Source: Corynebacterium occultum (GTDB lineage: Bacteria; Actinomycetota; Actinomycetes; Mycobacteriales; Mycobacteriaceae). Taken from it: DNA of 64,000 nt. The first letter of the stretch is position 1; each line of letters starts with the position of its first letter. Below are positions 17,117 through 26,324 of this stretch, in pieces. The stretch lies in NCBI RefSeq assembly GCF_009734425.1, contig NZ_CP046455.1, forward strand, positions 3,045,187-3,109,186. Reading direction: 5' to 3'. The notes under the pieces were generated by a model that was not told where the DNA came from, made no database searches, and was given only the letters and a program-made list of their open reading frames with translations. The position numbers and the translations under genes were made by a program.

Positions 17117-18064
17117 ATGTCCCCCTCCCTGCTTTCGCCGAGCCAGAGCAGAAACTTCAGCCAGTGGCGGGCGGATGCTTCCGCGGCTTTCGGAACCCTG
17201 CAGATCGATACCCCTGACCCGGCCAGCTTCCAGGCCCAGGTCAGCATGCTGCGCACCGGTGATGTCACGCTCTATGACCTGCAGACCCCGGCACACACCG
17301 TGGAACGACGGCCCGCGGCAACTGCCCAGGCAACCGAATCCTTCGGCAAGTTGAGCCTTCAGCTGGAGGGGGTTTGCACGGTTTCCCAGGATGGCCGGGA
17401 GTGCGTCCTATACCCCGGTGACCTGGCTTTCTATGTCAGCCAGCGTCCCTACCGCCTTCATTTCCCGGAGCCGCAGCACACCCTGGTGGTGCACTTCCCG
17501 GAGCATTTCGTCCACCTCATTCCAGAGGACATCGCCCAGGTCACCGCCACCCGGATCTCCGGGGATTCCGGTCTGGGGCGGGTTGCGGTGCCACTTTTTG
17601 AGCAGTTGGCCATGAATTTCGAGGTGCTCAATGGTCCGCATGCCGGATCTCTGGTGCGCTCGGCGTTGGACATGCTGGTGACGGTTCTCTCGGCAGAGCT
17701 ACATCACAATGCACCCCCGCCCTCTGGGGAGCTCTTCCGCCAGGCGACCGACTATATCGCCGCCAACCTGCATGATGTGGAGCTACGTCCGGGCACCGTC
17801 GCGGAGGCGCTCTTCGTCTCGCTCCGTCACCTACACACCCAATTCGCGGAGAATGGTTTCACGGTGGCCAATTTCATCCGCAACCTGCGGCTGGAGGGGA
17901 TCCGCCGCGAATTGGCGGACCCCCGTCACGCCAGGGACACCATCCAGATGATCGGGCAGCGCTACGGCCTGCCCGAGGCGTCCCAGGTCTCGCGGGCCTT
18001 CCGGGCGGCCTACGGCGAGTCCCCGAGCGCCTACCGGGTGAGGGTGTTGGCTGGCTCAATTTGA
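17117..18064 (+). CDS. AraC-family transcriptional regulator (AraC_binding_2 type)
   Basis: The 315-residue protein has an N-terminal cupin-like sensing domain of the AraC_binding_2 kind (LSLQLEGVCTVSQDGRECVL then PGDLAFYVSQRPYRLHF) and a C-terminal pair of helix-turn-helices (residues about 215-310, ending SQVSRAFRAAYGESPSAYR). FeaR, the tyramine and phenylethylamine regulator, shares this layout. It is divergent from the aldehyde dehydrogenase gene and is probably its activator. It converges on gabD with an 11-bp gap. Confidence 0.8.
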   Translation: MSPSLLSPSQSRNFSQWRADASAAFGTLQIDTPDPASFQAQVSMLRTGDVTLYDLQTPAHTVERRPAATAQATESFGKLSLQLEGVCTVSQDGRECVLYPGDLAFYVSQRPYRLHFPEPQHTLVVHFPEHFVHLIPEDIAQVTATRISGDSGLGRVAVPLFEQLAMNFEVLNGPHAGSLVRSALDMLVTVLSAELHHNAPPPSGELFRQATDYIAANLHDVELRPGTVAEALFVSLRHLHTQFAENGFTVANFIRNLRLEGIRRELADPRHARDTIQMIGQRYGLPEASQVSRAFRAAYGESPSAYRVRVLAGSI

Positions 18065-18074
18065 GCCAGGTGTA

Positions 18075-19556
18075 CTACTTCTTCTGGTCCGCGTAAGGAT
18101 CGCGGATACCGATGTACTGCACCGAGGTGTATTCCTCGATACCCTCCGAACCACCTTCACGGCCCATCCCGGACTGCTTTACCCCGCCAAAGGGTGCCGC
18201 CGCATTCGAGATCACCCCGGTGTTAACCCCGAGCAGACCGAACTCCAACTGGTCAGAGACCCGAAACACCCGGGAGGTGTCCTGGGTGAACACATAGGAC
18301 GCCAACCCGTACTCGGTGTCATTGGCCAACTCAATGGCCTCGGCCTCATCACGGAAGGTGATGATCGGGGCGACGGGGCCGAAGATTTCCTCGGCGAAGA
18401 TCGACGACCGGGCGGTCACCCCGGTCAACACCGTCGGCTGGTAGAAATACCCCGCACCTTCCCCGGCCTTACCACCGGTGAGTACTGTCGCTCCCTCGGC
18501 GACCGCACCGTCGACCAGCGCGGCCACGGAATCGCGGGCCTTGGCCTCAACCAGGGGGCCCACGGTCACGGACTCATCGAGACCGTTGCCGAGCACCTGC
18601 TCCTGAAGGCGCTGCGCGAAACGACGGCCGAACTCCTCAGCCACGGACTCCTGAACCAGGAAACGGTTCGCGGCGGTGCAGGCCTCTCCGATATTGCGCA
18701 TCTTCGCCCCCATCGCACCCTCGATCGCCAGATCCAGGTCCGCATCCTCGAACACCAGGAAAGGCGCGTTTCCACCCAACTCCATGGAGGTACGCAGCAC
18801 CTTGTCCGCGGCTTTTTTCAGCAGTTGCTGGCCCACCGGGGTGGAACCGGTGAACGAGACCTTGCGCAGGCGGTCATCCTCCATGATCGGGTTGGAGATC
18901 GCCGAGGCGGACTTACCGGAGACCACATTGAGCACCCCGGGAGGAAGTCCCGCATCGAGCATGGTCTGGGCGAAGTACTGGGAGGTCAGCGGCGTCAACC
19001 GGGCGGGTTTGAGCACCATGACACAACCCGCGGCGATCGCGGGGGCGACCTTGCGGGTGGCCATGGCCAGCGGGAAGTTCCAGGGGGTGATCAGCAGACA
19101 CGGGCCGACCGGTTTGCGGGTGGTCATCATCCGCAGGGATCCTTCCGGGGTGGCACCGTAGCGGCCGTAGAGTCGGACGGCTTCCTCGGAGAACCAACGC
19201 AGGAACTCATTGCCGTAGGCGACCTCGCCGCGGGCCTCGGCGATGGGTTTGCCCATCTCCAGGGTCATTAAGGTGGCGAACTCTTCCGCGCGCTGGGCGA
19301 CCAGCTCAAAACCACGGCGCAGGATCTCGGCACGCTGCCGGGCGGGGGTGCGTGCCCAGTCCTTCTGGACCGCGCAGGCGGCATCCAGGGCGGCGATCGC
19401 GTCCTGGCTGGTGGCCGAGGCCAGGGTGGCGATGATCTCGCCGGTGGCGGGATTTTCCACCTCGAAGGTGCCCCCATCGGAGGCCTCGACCCAGGCATCC
19501 CCGATCAGCAGTCCGGTGGGCACCTTGGCGAGTAGTTCAGCGATAGTGACGCTCAT
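18075..19556 (-). CDS. gabD: Succinate-semialdehyde dehydrogenase (GabD-like)
   Basis: The 493-residue aldehyde dehydrogenase has LLITPWNFPLAM, SFTGSTPVG, the glutamate motif MELGGNAPF and the catalytic region GEACTAANRF typical of GabD. It is the last gene of the homoprotocatechuate operon, 4 bp after hpaI, whose product is succinic semialdehyde; this placement supports oxidation to succinate. The start at 19556 (MSVTIAELLAK) was chosen because upstream sequence is shared with hpaI in another frame. Confidence 0.85.
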   Translation of the reverse strand: MSVTIAELLAKVPTGLLIGDAWVEASDGGTFEVENPATGEIIATLASATSQDAIAALDAACAVQKDWARTPARQRAEILRRGFELVAQRAEEFATLMTLEMGKPIAEARGEVAYGNEFLRWFSEEAVRLYGRYGATPEGSLRMMTTRKPVGPCLLITPWNFPLAMATRKVAPAIAAGCVMVLKPARLTPLTSQYFAQTMLDAGLPPGVLNVVSGKSASAISNPIMEDDRLRKVSFTGSTPVGQQLLKKAADKVLRTSMELGGNAPFLVFEDADLDLAIEGAMGAKMRNIGEACTAANRFLVQESVAEEFGRRFAQRLQEQVLGNGLDESVTVGPLVEAKARDSVAALVDGAVAEGATVLTGGKAGEGAGYFYQPTVLTGVTARSSIFAEEIFGPVAPIITFRDEAEAIELANDTEYGLASYVFTQDTSRVFRVSDQLEFGLLGVNTGVISNAAAPFGGVKQSGMGREGGSEGIEEYTSVQYIGIRDPYADQKK

Positions 19557-19560
19557 GGAT

Positions 19561-20355
19561 TTACTTCCCTTCCAACGGGGTGATGAAGGTATCGACCAGA
19601 CCACGGGCGGCAACACCGAGTTGCTGCACATCGGCACCGACCAGGACGAAGTTGGCACCGGCCTCCAGGTAGTCCCGGGCCTGATCGAGGTTGAAGGCGT
19701 TGACACCGACGGGTTTGCCGGCCTGGGTGAAGGCCTGGATGGACTGTTTGACACCGGCGACCACCTCCGGGTGGGTCTGCTGGCCCAGCAGTCCCATGGA
19801 GGCCGCCAGGTCGGAGGGGCCGATGAACGCGGCATCCACCCCGTCCAGGGCGGCGATCGCCGCGGCGTTGTCCACCCCCTCGGCGGATTCGATCTGGATG
19901 ATCAGGCAGATGGTGTCCGCAGCGGTGTTCAGGTAGTCCGGGACCGCACCCCAACGCGCAGCGCGGGCCAGGGCGGAGCCGACCCCGCGGACCCCGGTGG
20001 GTGGGTAGTGCACCGAGGCGATGGCCTCCTGGGCCAGCTCCAGGTTGTGGACCATGGGCACCATGAGGTTCTGGACACCGAGATCGAGGTACTGCTTGAT
20101 CAGGACGCGGTCCACCGCCGGGACGCGGACCACCGGGGTCGCGGGGTAGGCGGCGGTGGCGCGCAGCAGATCGGTGATGGTCTCCAGGCCGTAGGGGGAG
20201 TGCTCGCCGTCAATGAGCACCCAGTCCATGCCGGAACCGGCGAGGATTTCCGCGGCGACCGGGGAACCGGAGCAGATCCACATGCCGATCTGGGGGCGGG
20301 TGGCCTGGACCACGCGCTGGGTGAAGGTTGCGGGTAGTTCTAGATGAAACGACAT
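19561..20355 (-). CDS. hpaI: 4-hydroxy-2-oxoheptanedioate aldolase HpaI
   Basis: The 264-residue HpcH/HpaI class II aldolase cleaves 4-hydroxy-2-oxo-heptane-1,7-dioate to pyruvate and succinic semialdehyde, using a divalent metal. Motifs include WVLIDGEHSPYGLET, the metal-site region IIQIESAEGVDN, and AFIGPSDLAASMGLLG. Its start overlaps the end of hpaH by 16 nt and gabD follows 4 bp downstream, so the three are tightly coupled. Confidence 0.9.
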   Translation of the reverse strand: MSFHLELPATFTQRVVQATRPQIGMWICSGSPVAAEILAGSGMDWVLIDGEHSPYGLETITDLLRATAAYPATPVVRVPAVDRVLIKQYLDLGVQNLMVPMVHNLELAQEAIASVHYPPTGVRGVGSALARAARWGAVPDYLNTAADTICLIIQIESAEGVDNAAAIAALDGVDAAFIGPSDLAASMGLLGQQTHPEVVAGVKQSIQAFTQAGKPVGVNAFNLDQARDYLEAGANFVLVGADVQQLGVAARGLVDTFITPLEGK

Positions 20356-21125
20356 GTGATATCTCCTAAGGCGCCGAAGTCGGCATGGACGGTGTCACCG
20401 GGGTACACCCACATCGGGCGGGTAAAGGATCCGGCGAGGATGATGTCTCCCGCGGAAAGGTGGTCGCCGTGGTCGGCGAGTTTATTGGCCAGCCAGGCCA
20501 CACCGGTGGCGGGGTGGTTGAGGATCGCGGCGGCCACGCCGGTTTCCTCGATGGTGTGGTTGCGGTAGAGCAGGGCCGAGACCCAGCGCAGGTCCATGGC
20601 GTCCGGGGCGACGGGGCGACCACCGTAGACCATGGCTCCAAGGGCGGCGTTATCGGCGATGGTGTCGACGATGGTGCGGCCTTCCATCTCGATGCGGGAG
20701 GAGAGGATCTCCAGGGCCGGGACGACGTATTCGGTGGCGCGGAGCACATCGAAGATGCTGACATCCGGGCCGGCGAGGTCGTCTTTGAGGACGAAGGCCA
20801 GTTCGACTTCGATGCGGACGTTGGAGAATCGGTCGTGTTCGATCTCGGAGCCGTTGTCGTAGACCTGGTCTTTGAAAATCGCTCCGTAGTCGGGTTCGGT
20901 GATGCCGGTGGCTTCCTGCATGACCCGGGAGGTCAGGCCGATTTTCCGGCCCACGAGGGTGCGGCCGGCGGTGATGCCCCGGCGTTTCCATTCGTTTTGC
21001 ACCGCGTAGGAATCCTCGACCTTCATGTCGGGGTACTGGGCGGTGAGCCGGGGGATCATGGTGCGGTTTTCCTCGGCCGCAGCCAGATCATCAGCGATCT
21101 TATGAATCGCAGATTCTTCAAGCAT
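20340..21125 (-). CDS. hpaH: 2-oxo-hept-4-ene-1,7-dioate hydratase HpaH
   Basis: The 261-residue protein is of the fumarylacetoacetase-fold hydratase group (HpaH/MhpD). Motifs are [23 protein letters not shown] near the N terminus, the metal-binding [14 protein letters not shown], and [18 protein letters not shown]. It adds water to the ring-cleavage product before aldol cleavage by HpaI. It overlaps hpaI. Confidence 0.9.
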   Translation of the reverse strand: MLEESAIHKIADDLAAAEENRTMIPRLTAQYPDMKVEDSYAVQNEWKRRGITAGRTLVGRKIGLTSRVMQEATGITEPDYGAIFKDQVYDNGSEIEHDRFSNVRIEVELAFVLKDDLAGPDVSIFDVLRATEYVVPALEILSSRIEMEGRTIVDTIADNAALGAMVYGGRPVAPDAMDLRWVSALLYRNHTIEETGVAAAILNHPATGVAWLANKLADHGDHLSAGDIILAGSFTRPMWVYPGDTVHADFGALGDITCRFI

Positions 21126-21195
21126 GGTCCGTGTTCCCTTTCTGCTGGACTAGCTTTTCCAGGACTGTCAATAATTCTGGGTTCATCAGGCCTTG

Positions 21196-21235
21196 AGGCG
21201 CCCGGAGTTTAGTTTCCTATCACGTCCAGGCGCCT
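21196..21235 (-). other. Stem-loop in the hpaD-hpaH gap
   Basis: The 146-bp gap between hpaD and hpaH, the longest in the operon, contains AGGCGCC at 21196-21202 and its complement GGCGCCT at 21229-21235, with partial pairing beyond. There is no T run, so mRNA processing or partial termination is more likely than a full stop. Confidence 0.4.
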
Positions 21236-21271
21236 GAGGTGTTTTCAATGTTTATCCAGGGGGGCACGGGT

Positions 21272-22357
21272 CTAGAGCTGGTGGCCGAGCTTGAACTCGC
21301 CCTTCTTCCACTCCGGCATGGACTCTTCCTCTTCCTTGCGGGTGTACGAGAAACCGTCGGCGCCGATGGTTTCCTCCAGCTCAGAGGCATCGGTGCGGGT
21401 GACCAGCGGGACCAGGTTGCCGTCGAGGTCGAGGACACGGGAGGCATCGGTGTACCAGGAGGGGACGACCGGGGTGCCCCACCAGTCGCGACGCTGGTTG
21501 TCGTGAACATCCCAGACCACGACCGGGTTGTCCGGGTCGCCGGTGTAGTAGTCCTGGGTGTAGATCTCGATGCGGTGGCCGTCCGGGTCACGCAGGTAGA
21601 GGTAGAAGGCGTTGGAGACACCGTGGCGGCCCGGGCCCCGCTCGATGTGGTCGGACATGCGCAGGGCGCCCAGCTTGTCGCAGATGGACAGGATGTTGTG
21701 CTTCTCGTGGGTGGCGAAGGCGATGTGGTGCATGCGGGGGCCGTCGCCACCGGTCATGGCGGTGTCGTGAACGGTGGGCTTGCGGCGCATCCACGCGGCG
21801 TAGGTGGTGCCCTCTGCGTCGCGGATGGCCTCGGTGACGCGGAAACCCAGATCCTCCATGTACTTCTCGGCCTTCGGGACATCCGGGGTCACCTGGTTGA
21901 AGTGGTCAAGACGGACCAGGGCACCCGGGGTGTAGAGCTCGTAGTGCCAGGCCAGACGCTCCACGTGGTCGACCTCGTAGAAGAACTCGTAGGGAAAGCC
22001 CAACGGATCCTCAACGCGGACGGAATCGCCGATGCCCTTGACAAACCCTTCCTTGCGGCGCTCGACACGGCAGCCACGGGCCTTGTAGAACTCCTCAGCC
22101 AGGCCGACGTCTTCTGGGGTGCGGACGCGGTAGGAGAACACGCCCACGGCGGCCTCCGGGCCCTTCTTCAGGACGATGTTGTGGTGGATGAACTCCTCAA
22201 GGGAACGCAGGTAGATGGCGTTCTCGTCCTCTTCGGTGACCACGAGACCCAGGACGTCAACGTAGAAGTCGCGGGAGCGCTGCAGGTCGGTGACCACGAT
22301 CTCCATGTAGGCGCAGCGCAGGATGTCGGGGGCGGTGACAGCGGTGTTCTCAGACAT
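21272..22357 (-). CDS. hpaD: 3,4-dihydroxyphenylacetate 2,3-dioxygenase (extradiol, VOC type)
   Basis: The 361-residue type I extradiol dioxygenase opens the homoprotocatechuate ring. It closely follows the Brevibacterium/Arthrobacter HPCD layout: two vicinal-oxygen-chelate modules with metal ligands H152 (RLDHFNQ), H211 (MHHIAFAT) and E264 (GHRIEIYT), each three residues earlier than the ligands known in HPCD. Conserved second-shell residues such as the RHGVSNAFYLYLRDPDG stretch are present. The metal (Fe or Mn) cannot be told from sequence. A good ribosome binding site (GAAAGG) precedes the ATG. Confidence 0.92.
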   Translation of the reverse strand: MSENTAVTAPDILRCAYMEIVVTDLQRSRDFYVDVLGLVVTEEDENAIYLRSLEEFIHHNIVLKKGPEAAVGVFSYRVRTPEDVGLAEEFYKARGCRVERRKEGFVKGIGDSVRVEDPLGFPYEFFYEVDHVERLAWHYELYTPGALVRLDHFNQVTPDVPKAEKYMEDLGFRVTEAIRDAEGTTYAAWMRRKPTVHDTAMTGGDGPRMHHIAFATHEKHNILSICDKLGALRMSDHIERGPGRHGVSNAFYLYLRDPDGHRIEIYTQDYYTGDPDNPVVVWDVHDNQRRDWWGTPVVPSWYTDASRVLDLDGNLVPLVTRTDASELEETIGADGFSYTRKEEEESMPEWKKGEFKLGHQL

Positions 22358-22400
22358 GACTATTTACCTTTCAGAAGGATTTTGGGGGGTGGGGGAGGTG

Positions 22401-23939
22401 CTAGCCGTCGATCTTCGCGGCAGCTTCTTCCTGCTTGCCGAATACCGGGTTGTGGACCTCACCGAGGTTGATGTGGACCGCCTGCTGATCGGTGTAGAAG
22501 TCGATCGAGCGGTAGCCTCCCTCATGGCCCAGGCCGGAGGCCTTCACGCCGCCGAAGGGGGTGCGCAGGTCACGGACGTTGTTGGAGTTTAGCCAGACCA
22601 TGCCGGCCTCGACGTTCTGGGCGAAGTTGTGGGCGCGCTTGAGGTCAGCGGTCCAGATGTAGGCGGCCAGGCCGTAGTCGGTGTTGTTGGCCAGCTCCAG
22701 GGCCTCTTCCTCGGTGTCGAAGGGGGTGATGGCGACGACGGGGCCGAAGATCTCCTCCTGGAAGATGCGGGCATCCGGGGCGACGTCCGCGAAGACGGTC
22801 GGGGACACGAAGTTGCCCTCCGGGAAGCCCTCGGGACGGCCGCCACCGGCCATCAGCTTGGCCTCGGACTTGCCGATCTCGACATAGCTCATGACCTTCT
22901 CGAAGTGTTCGGGGTGAACCAGAGCACCGACCTCGGTCTTGGGGTCGGAGGGCAGGCCCACCTTCACGCGCTTGGCCTGGGCGGAGTAGCGCTCGACGAA
23001 CTCATCGTAGATGCCACGCTGGACCAGGATGCGGGAGCCGGCGGTGCAACGCTCACCGTTGAGGGAGAACACACCGAAGACGGTGGCGTCGATGGCGGCG
23101 TCAAGGTCTGCGTCATCGAAGACGATGGCCGGGGACTTGCCACCCAGCTCCATGGACAGGCCCTTCAGGTAGGGGGCCGCATTGGCGAAGATGATCTGAC
23201 CGGTGCGGGACTCACCGGTGAAGGAGATCAGGGGGACATCGGGGTGCTTGACCAGGGAGTCACCGGCGAAACCCTCTTCACCGAAACCGTTGACCAGGTT
23301 GAATACACCCTTGGGCAGTCCGGCCTCCTCGAAGATGCCGGGCCACAGGGAAGCGGAGAGGGGGGTGAACTCGGCCGGCTTGAGCACGACGGTGTTACCG
23401 GTGGCCAGGGCCGGGCCCAGCTTCCAGGACTCCAGCATGAAGGGGGTGTTCCACGGCGTGATCAGGCCGGCGACACCGATCGGCTTACGGTTGACGTAGT
23501 TGATCTGGCGGCCCGGGACCTTGAAGGCGTCATCATGCTGCGCGACGATCAGGTCGGCGAAGAAACGGAAGTTCTCGGCGGCACGACGTGCTTGACCCAG
23601 GGCCTGGGTGATCGGCAGGCCGGAGTCATAGGACTCCATGGCGGCCAGCTCATCGCCCCGACTCTCGACGATGTCGGCGATCTTGTGCAGCACGCGGGAA
23701 CGTTCCCGGGGGAGCATCTTCGGCCAGGGGCCTTCCTCGAAAGCCTGCTTGGCTGCGGCCACCGCAGCGGCGACATCGGCGACCTTGCCGGAGGAGGCCT
23801 CGATGTAGGCCTCGTTGGTCACCGGATTGATGACCTCGAAGGTGTCACCGTCAATGGAGTCGACGAACTCGCCGCCGATGTAGTGACGGAGCTTGTCCGG
23901 CAGGTTCGCGGGCTTTGCGCTGTCGTTGTCATAGGACAT
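22401..23939 (-). CDS. hpaE: 5-carboxymethyl-2-hydroxymuconate semialdehyde dehydrogenase HpaE
   Basis: The 512-residue aldehyde dehydrogenase has LITPWNTPFML, SFTGESRTG, MELGGKSPAIV and the catalytic cysteine in NGERCTAGSR, a pattern typical of HpaE. It oxidises the semialdehyde formed by HpaD to the tricarboxylate. It lies 43 bp upstream of hpaD in the same operon. Confidence 0.88.
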   Translation of the reverse strand: MSYDNDSAKPANLPDKLRHYIGGEFVDSIDGDTFEVINPVTNEAYIEASSGKVADVAAAVAAAKQAFEEGPWPKMLPRERSRVLHKIADIVESRGDELAAMESYDSGLPITQALGQARRAAENFRFFADLIVAQHDDAFKVPGRQINYVNRKPIGVAGLITPWNTPFMLESWKLGPALATGNTVVLKPAEFTPLSASLWPGIFEEAGLPKGVFNLVNGFGEEGFAGDSLVKHPDVPLISFTGESRTGQIIFANAAPYLKGLSMELGGKSPAIVFDDADLDAAIDATVFGVFSLNGERCTAGSRILVQRGIYDEFVERYSAQAKRVKVGLPSDPKTEVGALVHPEHFEKVMSYVEIGKSEAKLMAGGGRPEGFPEGNFVSPTVFADVAPDARIFQEEIFGPVVAITPFDTEEEALELANNTDYGLAAYIWTADLKRAHNFAQNVEAGMVWLNSNNVRDLRTPFGGVKASGLGHEGGYRSIDFYTDQQAVHINLGEVHNPVFGKQEEAAAKIDG

Positions 23940-23979
23940 GGGGAGGGTCTCCTTGGGGGTTCTCGAAAGCAGGGGGGAT

Positions 23980-24684
23980 TCAGTAGTGGAAGGAACGGGC
24001 GATCTGTTCGCGATAACTGTGGGAGGTGCGCATCCGGTGTTCCCGGGCCCGCTTCTCCAGATAATCCGGTTCAGCGCCGGCTTCGATCAGGGACACCAGC
24101 TGGCGGTGTTCCCGGACCGAGTCCCGAGCGCGTTCCGGGACATAACGGAAAGTGGAGACCCGGAAATAATCCAGGCGTTCCCACTCGTCATAGACCAGCT
24201 GAATCAGCCGGGCATTCGGGCACTTGTAGAAGAGTGAGGTGTGGAATTTTTTGTTCAGTTCGGTGAAGGTCTCGGCATCGAAGTCGGAGAGCAGGGCTTC
24301 CATCTTCTCGTTGAGTTCCTTCGCCCGGGCCAGGTCCCCGGGTTCGAGGTAGGGCACGGAGAGCGCGGTGGCCCTCCCCTCAAGCAGCGCCACCGTCTCC
24401 ATGGTTTCGAAGTAGGCGGCACGGTTGAGGGTGGAGACCCGCGCACCGACGTTGTGTTCGTAGTCGACGAGTCCCTCGGCCTCCAGCTGGCGGATCGCCT
24501 CCCGGACCGGCACCACGCTGAACTGGAGTTCAGTGGCCAGGGTGCTGAGCACCAGGCGGTGTCCCGGTTCATACTCGCGGGTGCGGATCTTCTCCCTGAG
24601 CCAGCGGTAGGCCTGCTCTGATTTACTGAGCTTGGCTCCGCCGGATTTCAGGTTCCCGGCATGGCTGTCATCATCGACTGTCAT
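23980..24684 (-). CDS. GntR-family regulator, FCD subgroup
   Basis: The 234-residue protein has an N-terminal winged helix (EYEPGHRLVLSTLATELQFS, VVPVREAIRQLEAEGLV) and a C-terminal all-helical FCD ligand domain with the metal-site histidines expected in the family (NKKFHTSLF, EHRQLVSLI). It overlaps the FAH-RraA fusion gene by 14 nt and precedes hpaE, so it is the natural candidate regulator of the operon, probably relieved by a pathway intermediate (inference). Two related palindromes at 26234 and 27713 are candidate operators. Confidence 0.85.
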   Translation of the reverse strand: MTVDDDSHAGNLKSGGAKLSKSEQAYRWLREKIRTREYEPGHRLVLSTLATELQFSVVPVREAIRQLEAEGLVDYEHNVGARVSTLNRAAYFETMETVALLEGRATALSVPYLEPGDLARAKELNEKMEALLSDFDAETFTELNKKFHTSLFYKCPNARLIQLVYDEWERLDYFRVSTFRYVPERARDSVREHRQLVSLIEAGAEPDYLEKRAREHRMRTSHSYREQIARSFHY

Positions 24685-26188
24685 GAGCGGTCCCGTTTTC
24701 GGGGGTCGGGAACTTCACCGGGTTGGCGGCCAGGTAAGCCTGGTAGGCCTCCTTGTTGGCACCGGTCGGCGGGAAGAGCCCGTCGAGGCGGCCCCCCTCG
24801 GCAACCCGCTGGGCGACCCATTCATCCTCATGCTCCTTGGCCAGGGCCGCATCCGCGACTTCTTCGGCGAGGGCGCGGGGGATCACGATGACACCGTCAT
24901 CATCACCGACGATGAGGTCACCGGGGACCACGGTGGCATTGCCGCAGCCGATGGCCAGGTCAAAGTCCCAGGGAACGTGACGACGCCCCAGCACTGCGGG
25001 GTGGGCGCCCTGGGTGAACACCGGCAGTCCGATCTCGCGGACAGCCTCGTAGTCACGGACACCGCCATCGGTGACCACTCCGGCCGCACCCCGAGCCTTG
25101 GCACGGATGGCGAGGATATCGCCGAGCGTGCCGGACTCCGGTTGGCGGCGGGCCTCGATGACCAGGACCTCGCCCTCGCGAACCCCGTCAAAAGTCTGCT
25201 TCTGAGCGTTGAAACCACCACCGTGGGTCTTGAAGAGGTCCTCCCGCTCCGGGAGGAAACGGAGGGTGCGGGCGGGGCCGACGATCTTGGTGCCGACATT
25301 CTGAGGGTAGACACCTTCGATGACGACCTGATTCAGACCGCGGGCCCGCAACTGGGCGGAAAGTCCGGCGGTGGGGGCGGCCATGAGCTTGGCGCGCAGC
25401 TCCGGGCTGATGGCATGAGGATCCGTCGGCAGGCCGGCCAGTTCCGGGGTGCCCCAGGCATCCGCGCGCTGCTTATCGTCAATATTGGGCAGCATGCCGA
25501 TCTCGGGGTCGAAGTCTCCCGGGCCGGAGACCACGGTGTTGCTCAGGCGCCCGGAGGTCGGTGCCCCTGCCGCCGTGGGGGCGTCCACCTCAACCTCGAC
25601 CACATCACCGGGGACGATGACGGTGGAACCGGCCGGGGTGCCGGTGAGGATGACATCCCCAGTCTCCAGGGTCATGTGCTGGGAGAGATCAGCGACGAAC
25701 TGTGCCAGCGGGAAAATAAGATCCTCATCGGAGGTTCCATCCTCCTGCACCAGTTCACCATTGACCCAGGTGCGGATCCGCAGGGCCTTCGGATCGATGT
25801 GGCGGGCGTCGATCAGCTCCGGGCCGAGCGGGGTGAAACCGTCCCGGCTCTTGGAGCGGGTGTTGGAGCCCTTGTCCTGCGCCCGGTAGTCATAGATGCC
25901 CAGGTCATTGGAGGCGGTGACATAGGCGACATGATCCCAGGCCTGCTCCAGCGAGACGTTCTTGGCCGCCTCGCCGATGACCAGGGCGATCTCACCCTCG
26001 AAAGCCAGGAGTTCGGTGCCCTCCGGGCGTTGAATCTCGGCACCCGAAGGTGCCAGTGAGCTGGCCGCCTTCAGGAAGTACGAGGGCTTCTTGGGCCACC
26101 GGCCACGCTGCGCCGCCCGCGAGTTGAAGGCCACATGAACGGCGATGATTTTGCCCGGCTTCACCGGAACCGTCAGATCTTGTGCCAC
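24671..26188 (-). CDS. Fusion of fumarylacetoacetate-hydrolase domain and RraA-like domain (HpaG-like)
   Basis: The 505-residue protein has two parts. Residues about 1-215 are an FAH-fold domain with metal-binding EGEIALVIG, SNDLGIYDYR and LTGTPAGSTVIVPGD. Residues about 265-480 are an RraA/dimethylmenaquinone-methyltransferase-like domain (GVYPQNVGTK, GDILAIRAKARGAAGVVTDG, a GNATVVPGDLIVGDDDGVIV segment). Enterobacterial HpaG has two FAH domains and does both decarboxylation and isomerisation; here one is replaced by an RraA fold, a fold that includes metal-dependent aldolases and oxaloacetate decarboxylases. It is the first gene of the hpa operon. Role as 5-oxopent-3-ene-1,2,5-tricarboxylate decarboxylase/isomerase is inferred. 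Confidence 0.8.
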   Translation of the reverse strand: MAQDLTVPVKPGKIIAVHVAFNSRAAQRGRWPKKPSYFLKAASSLAPSGAEIQRPEGTELLAFEGEIALVIGEAAKNVSLEQAWDHVAYVTASNDLGIYDYRAQDKGSNTRSKSRDGFTPLGPELIDARHIDPKALRIRTWVNGELVQEDGTSDEDLIFPLAQFVADLSQHMTLETGDVILTGTPAGSTVIVPGDVVEVEVDAPTAAGAPTSGRLSNTVVSGPGDFDPEIGMLPNIDDKQRADAWGTPELAGLPTDPHAISPELRAKLMAAPTAGLSAQLRARGLNQVVIEGVYPQNVGTKIVGPARTLRFLPEREDLFKTHGGGFNAQKQTFDGVREGEVLVIEARRQPESGTLGDILAIRAKARGAAGVVTDGGVRDYEAVREIGLPVFTQGAHPAVLGRRHVPWDFDLAIGCGNATVVPGDLIVGDDDGVIVIPRALAEEVADAALAKEHEDEWVAQRVAEGGRLDGLFPPTGANKEAYQAYLAANPVKFPTPENGTAHDSR

Positions 26189-26233
26189 GGGATCTCCTTA
26201 GTCGTTTATCAGATGCTATTGCATTCTGAGGGC

Positions 26234-26247
26234 GATCGTATATGATC
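26234..26247. promoter_or_regulatory. Putative operator between the hpa operon and the MHS permease
   Basis: GATCGTATATGATC is a near-perfect palindrome in the 136-bp divergent region. Its core TCGTATATGA differs by one base from the perfect palindrome TCGTATACGA found upstream of the monooxygenase at 27720-27729. The shared motif suggests one regulator, most simply the GntR protein encoded in the operon. Confidence 0.5.
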
Positions 26248-26324
26248 CATCACAGCAGTGCAAGTGTTGGCAATCACAAGATTTCGCACTGAATGGCCAA
26301 TAACACATTTCATATGGAGACTTC

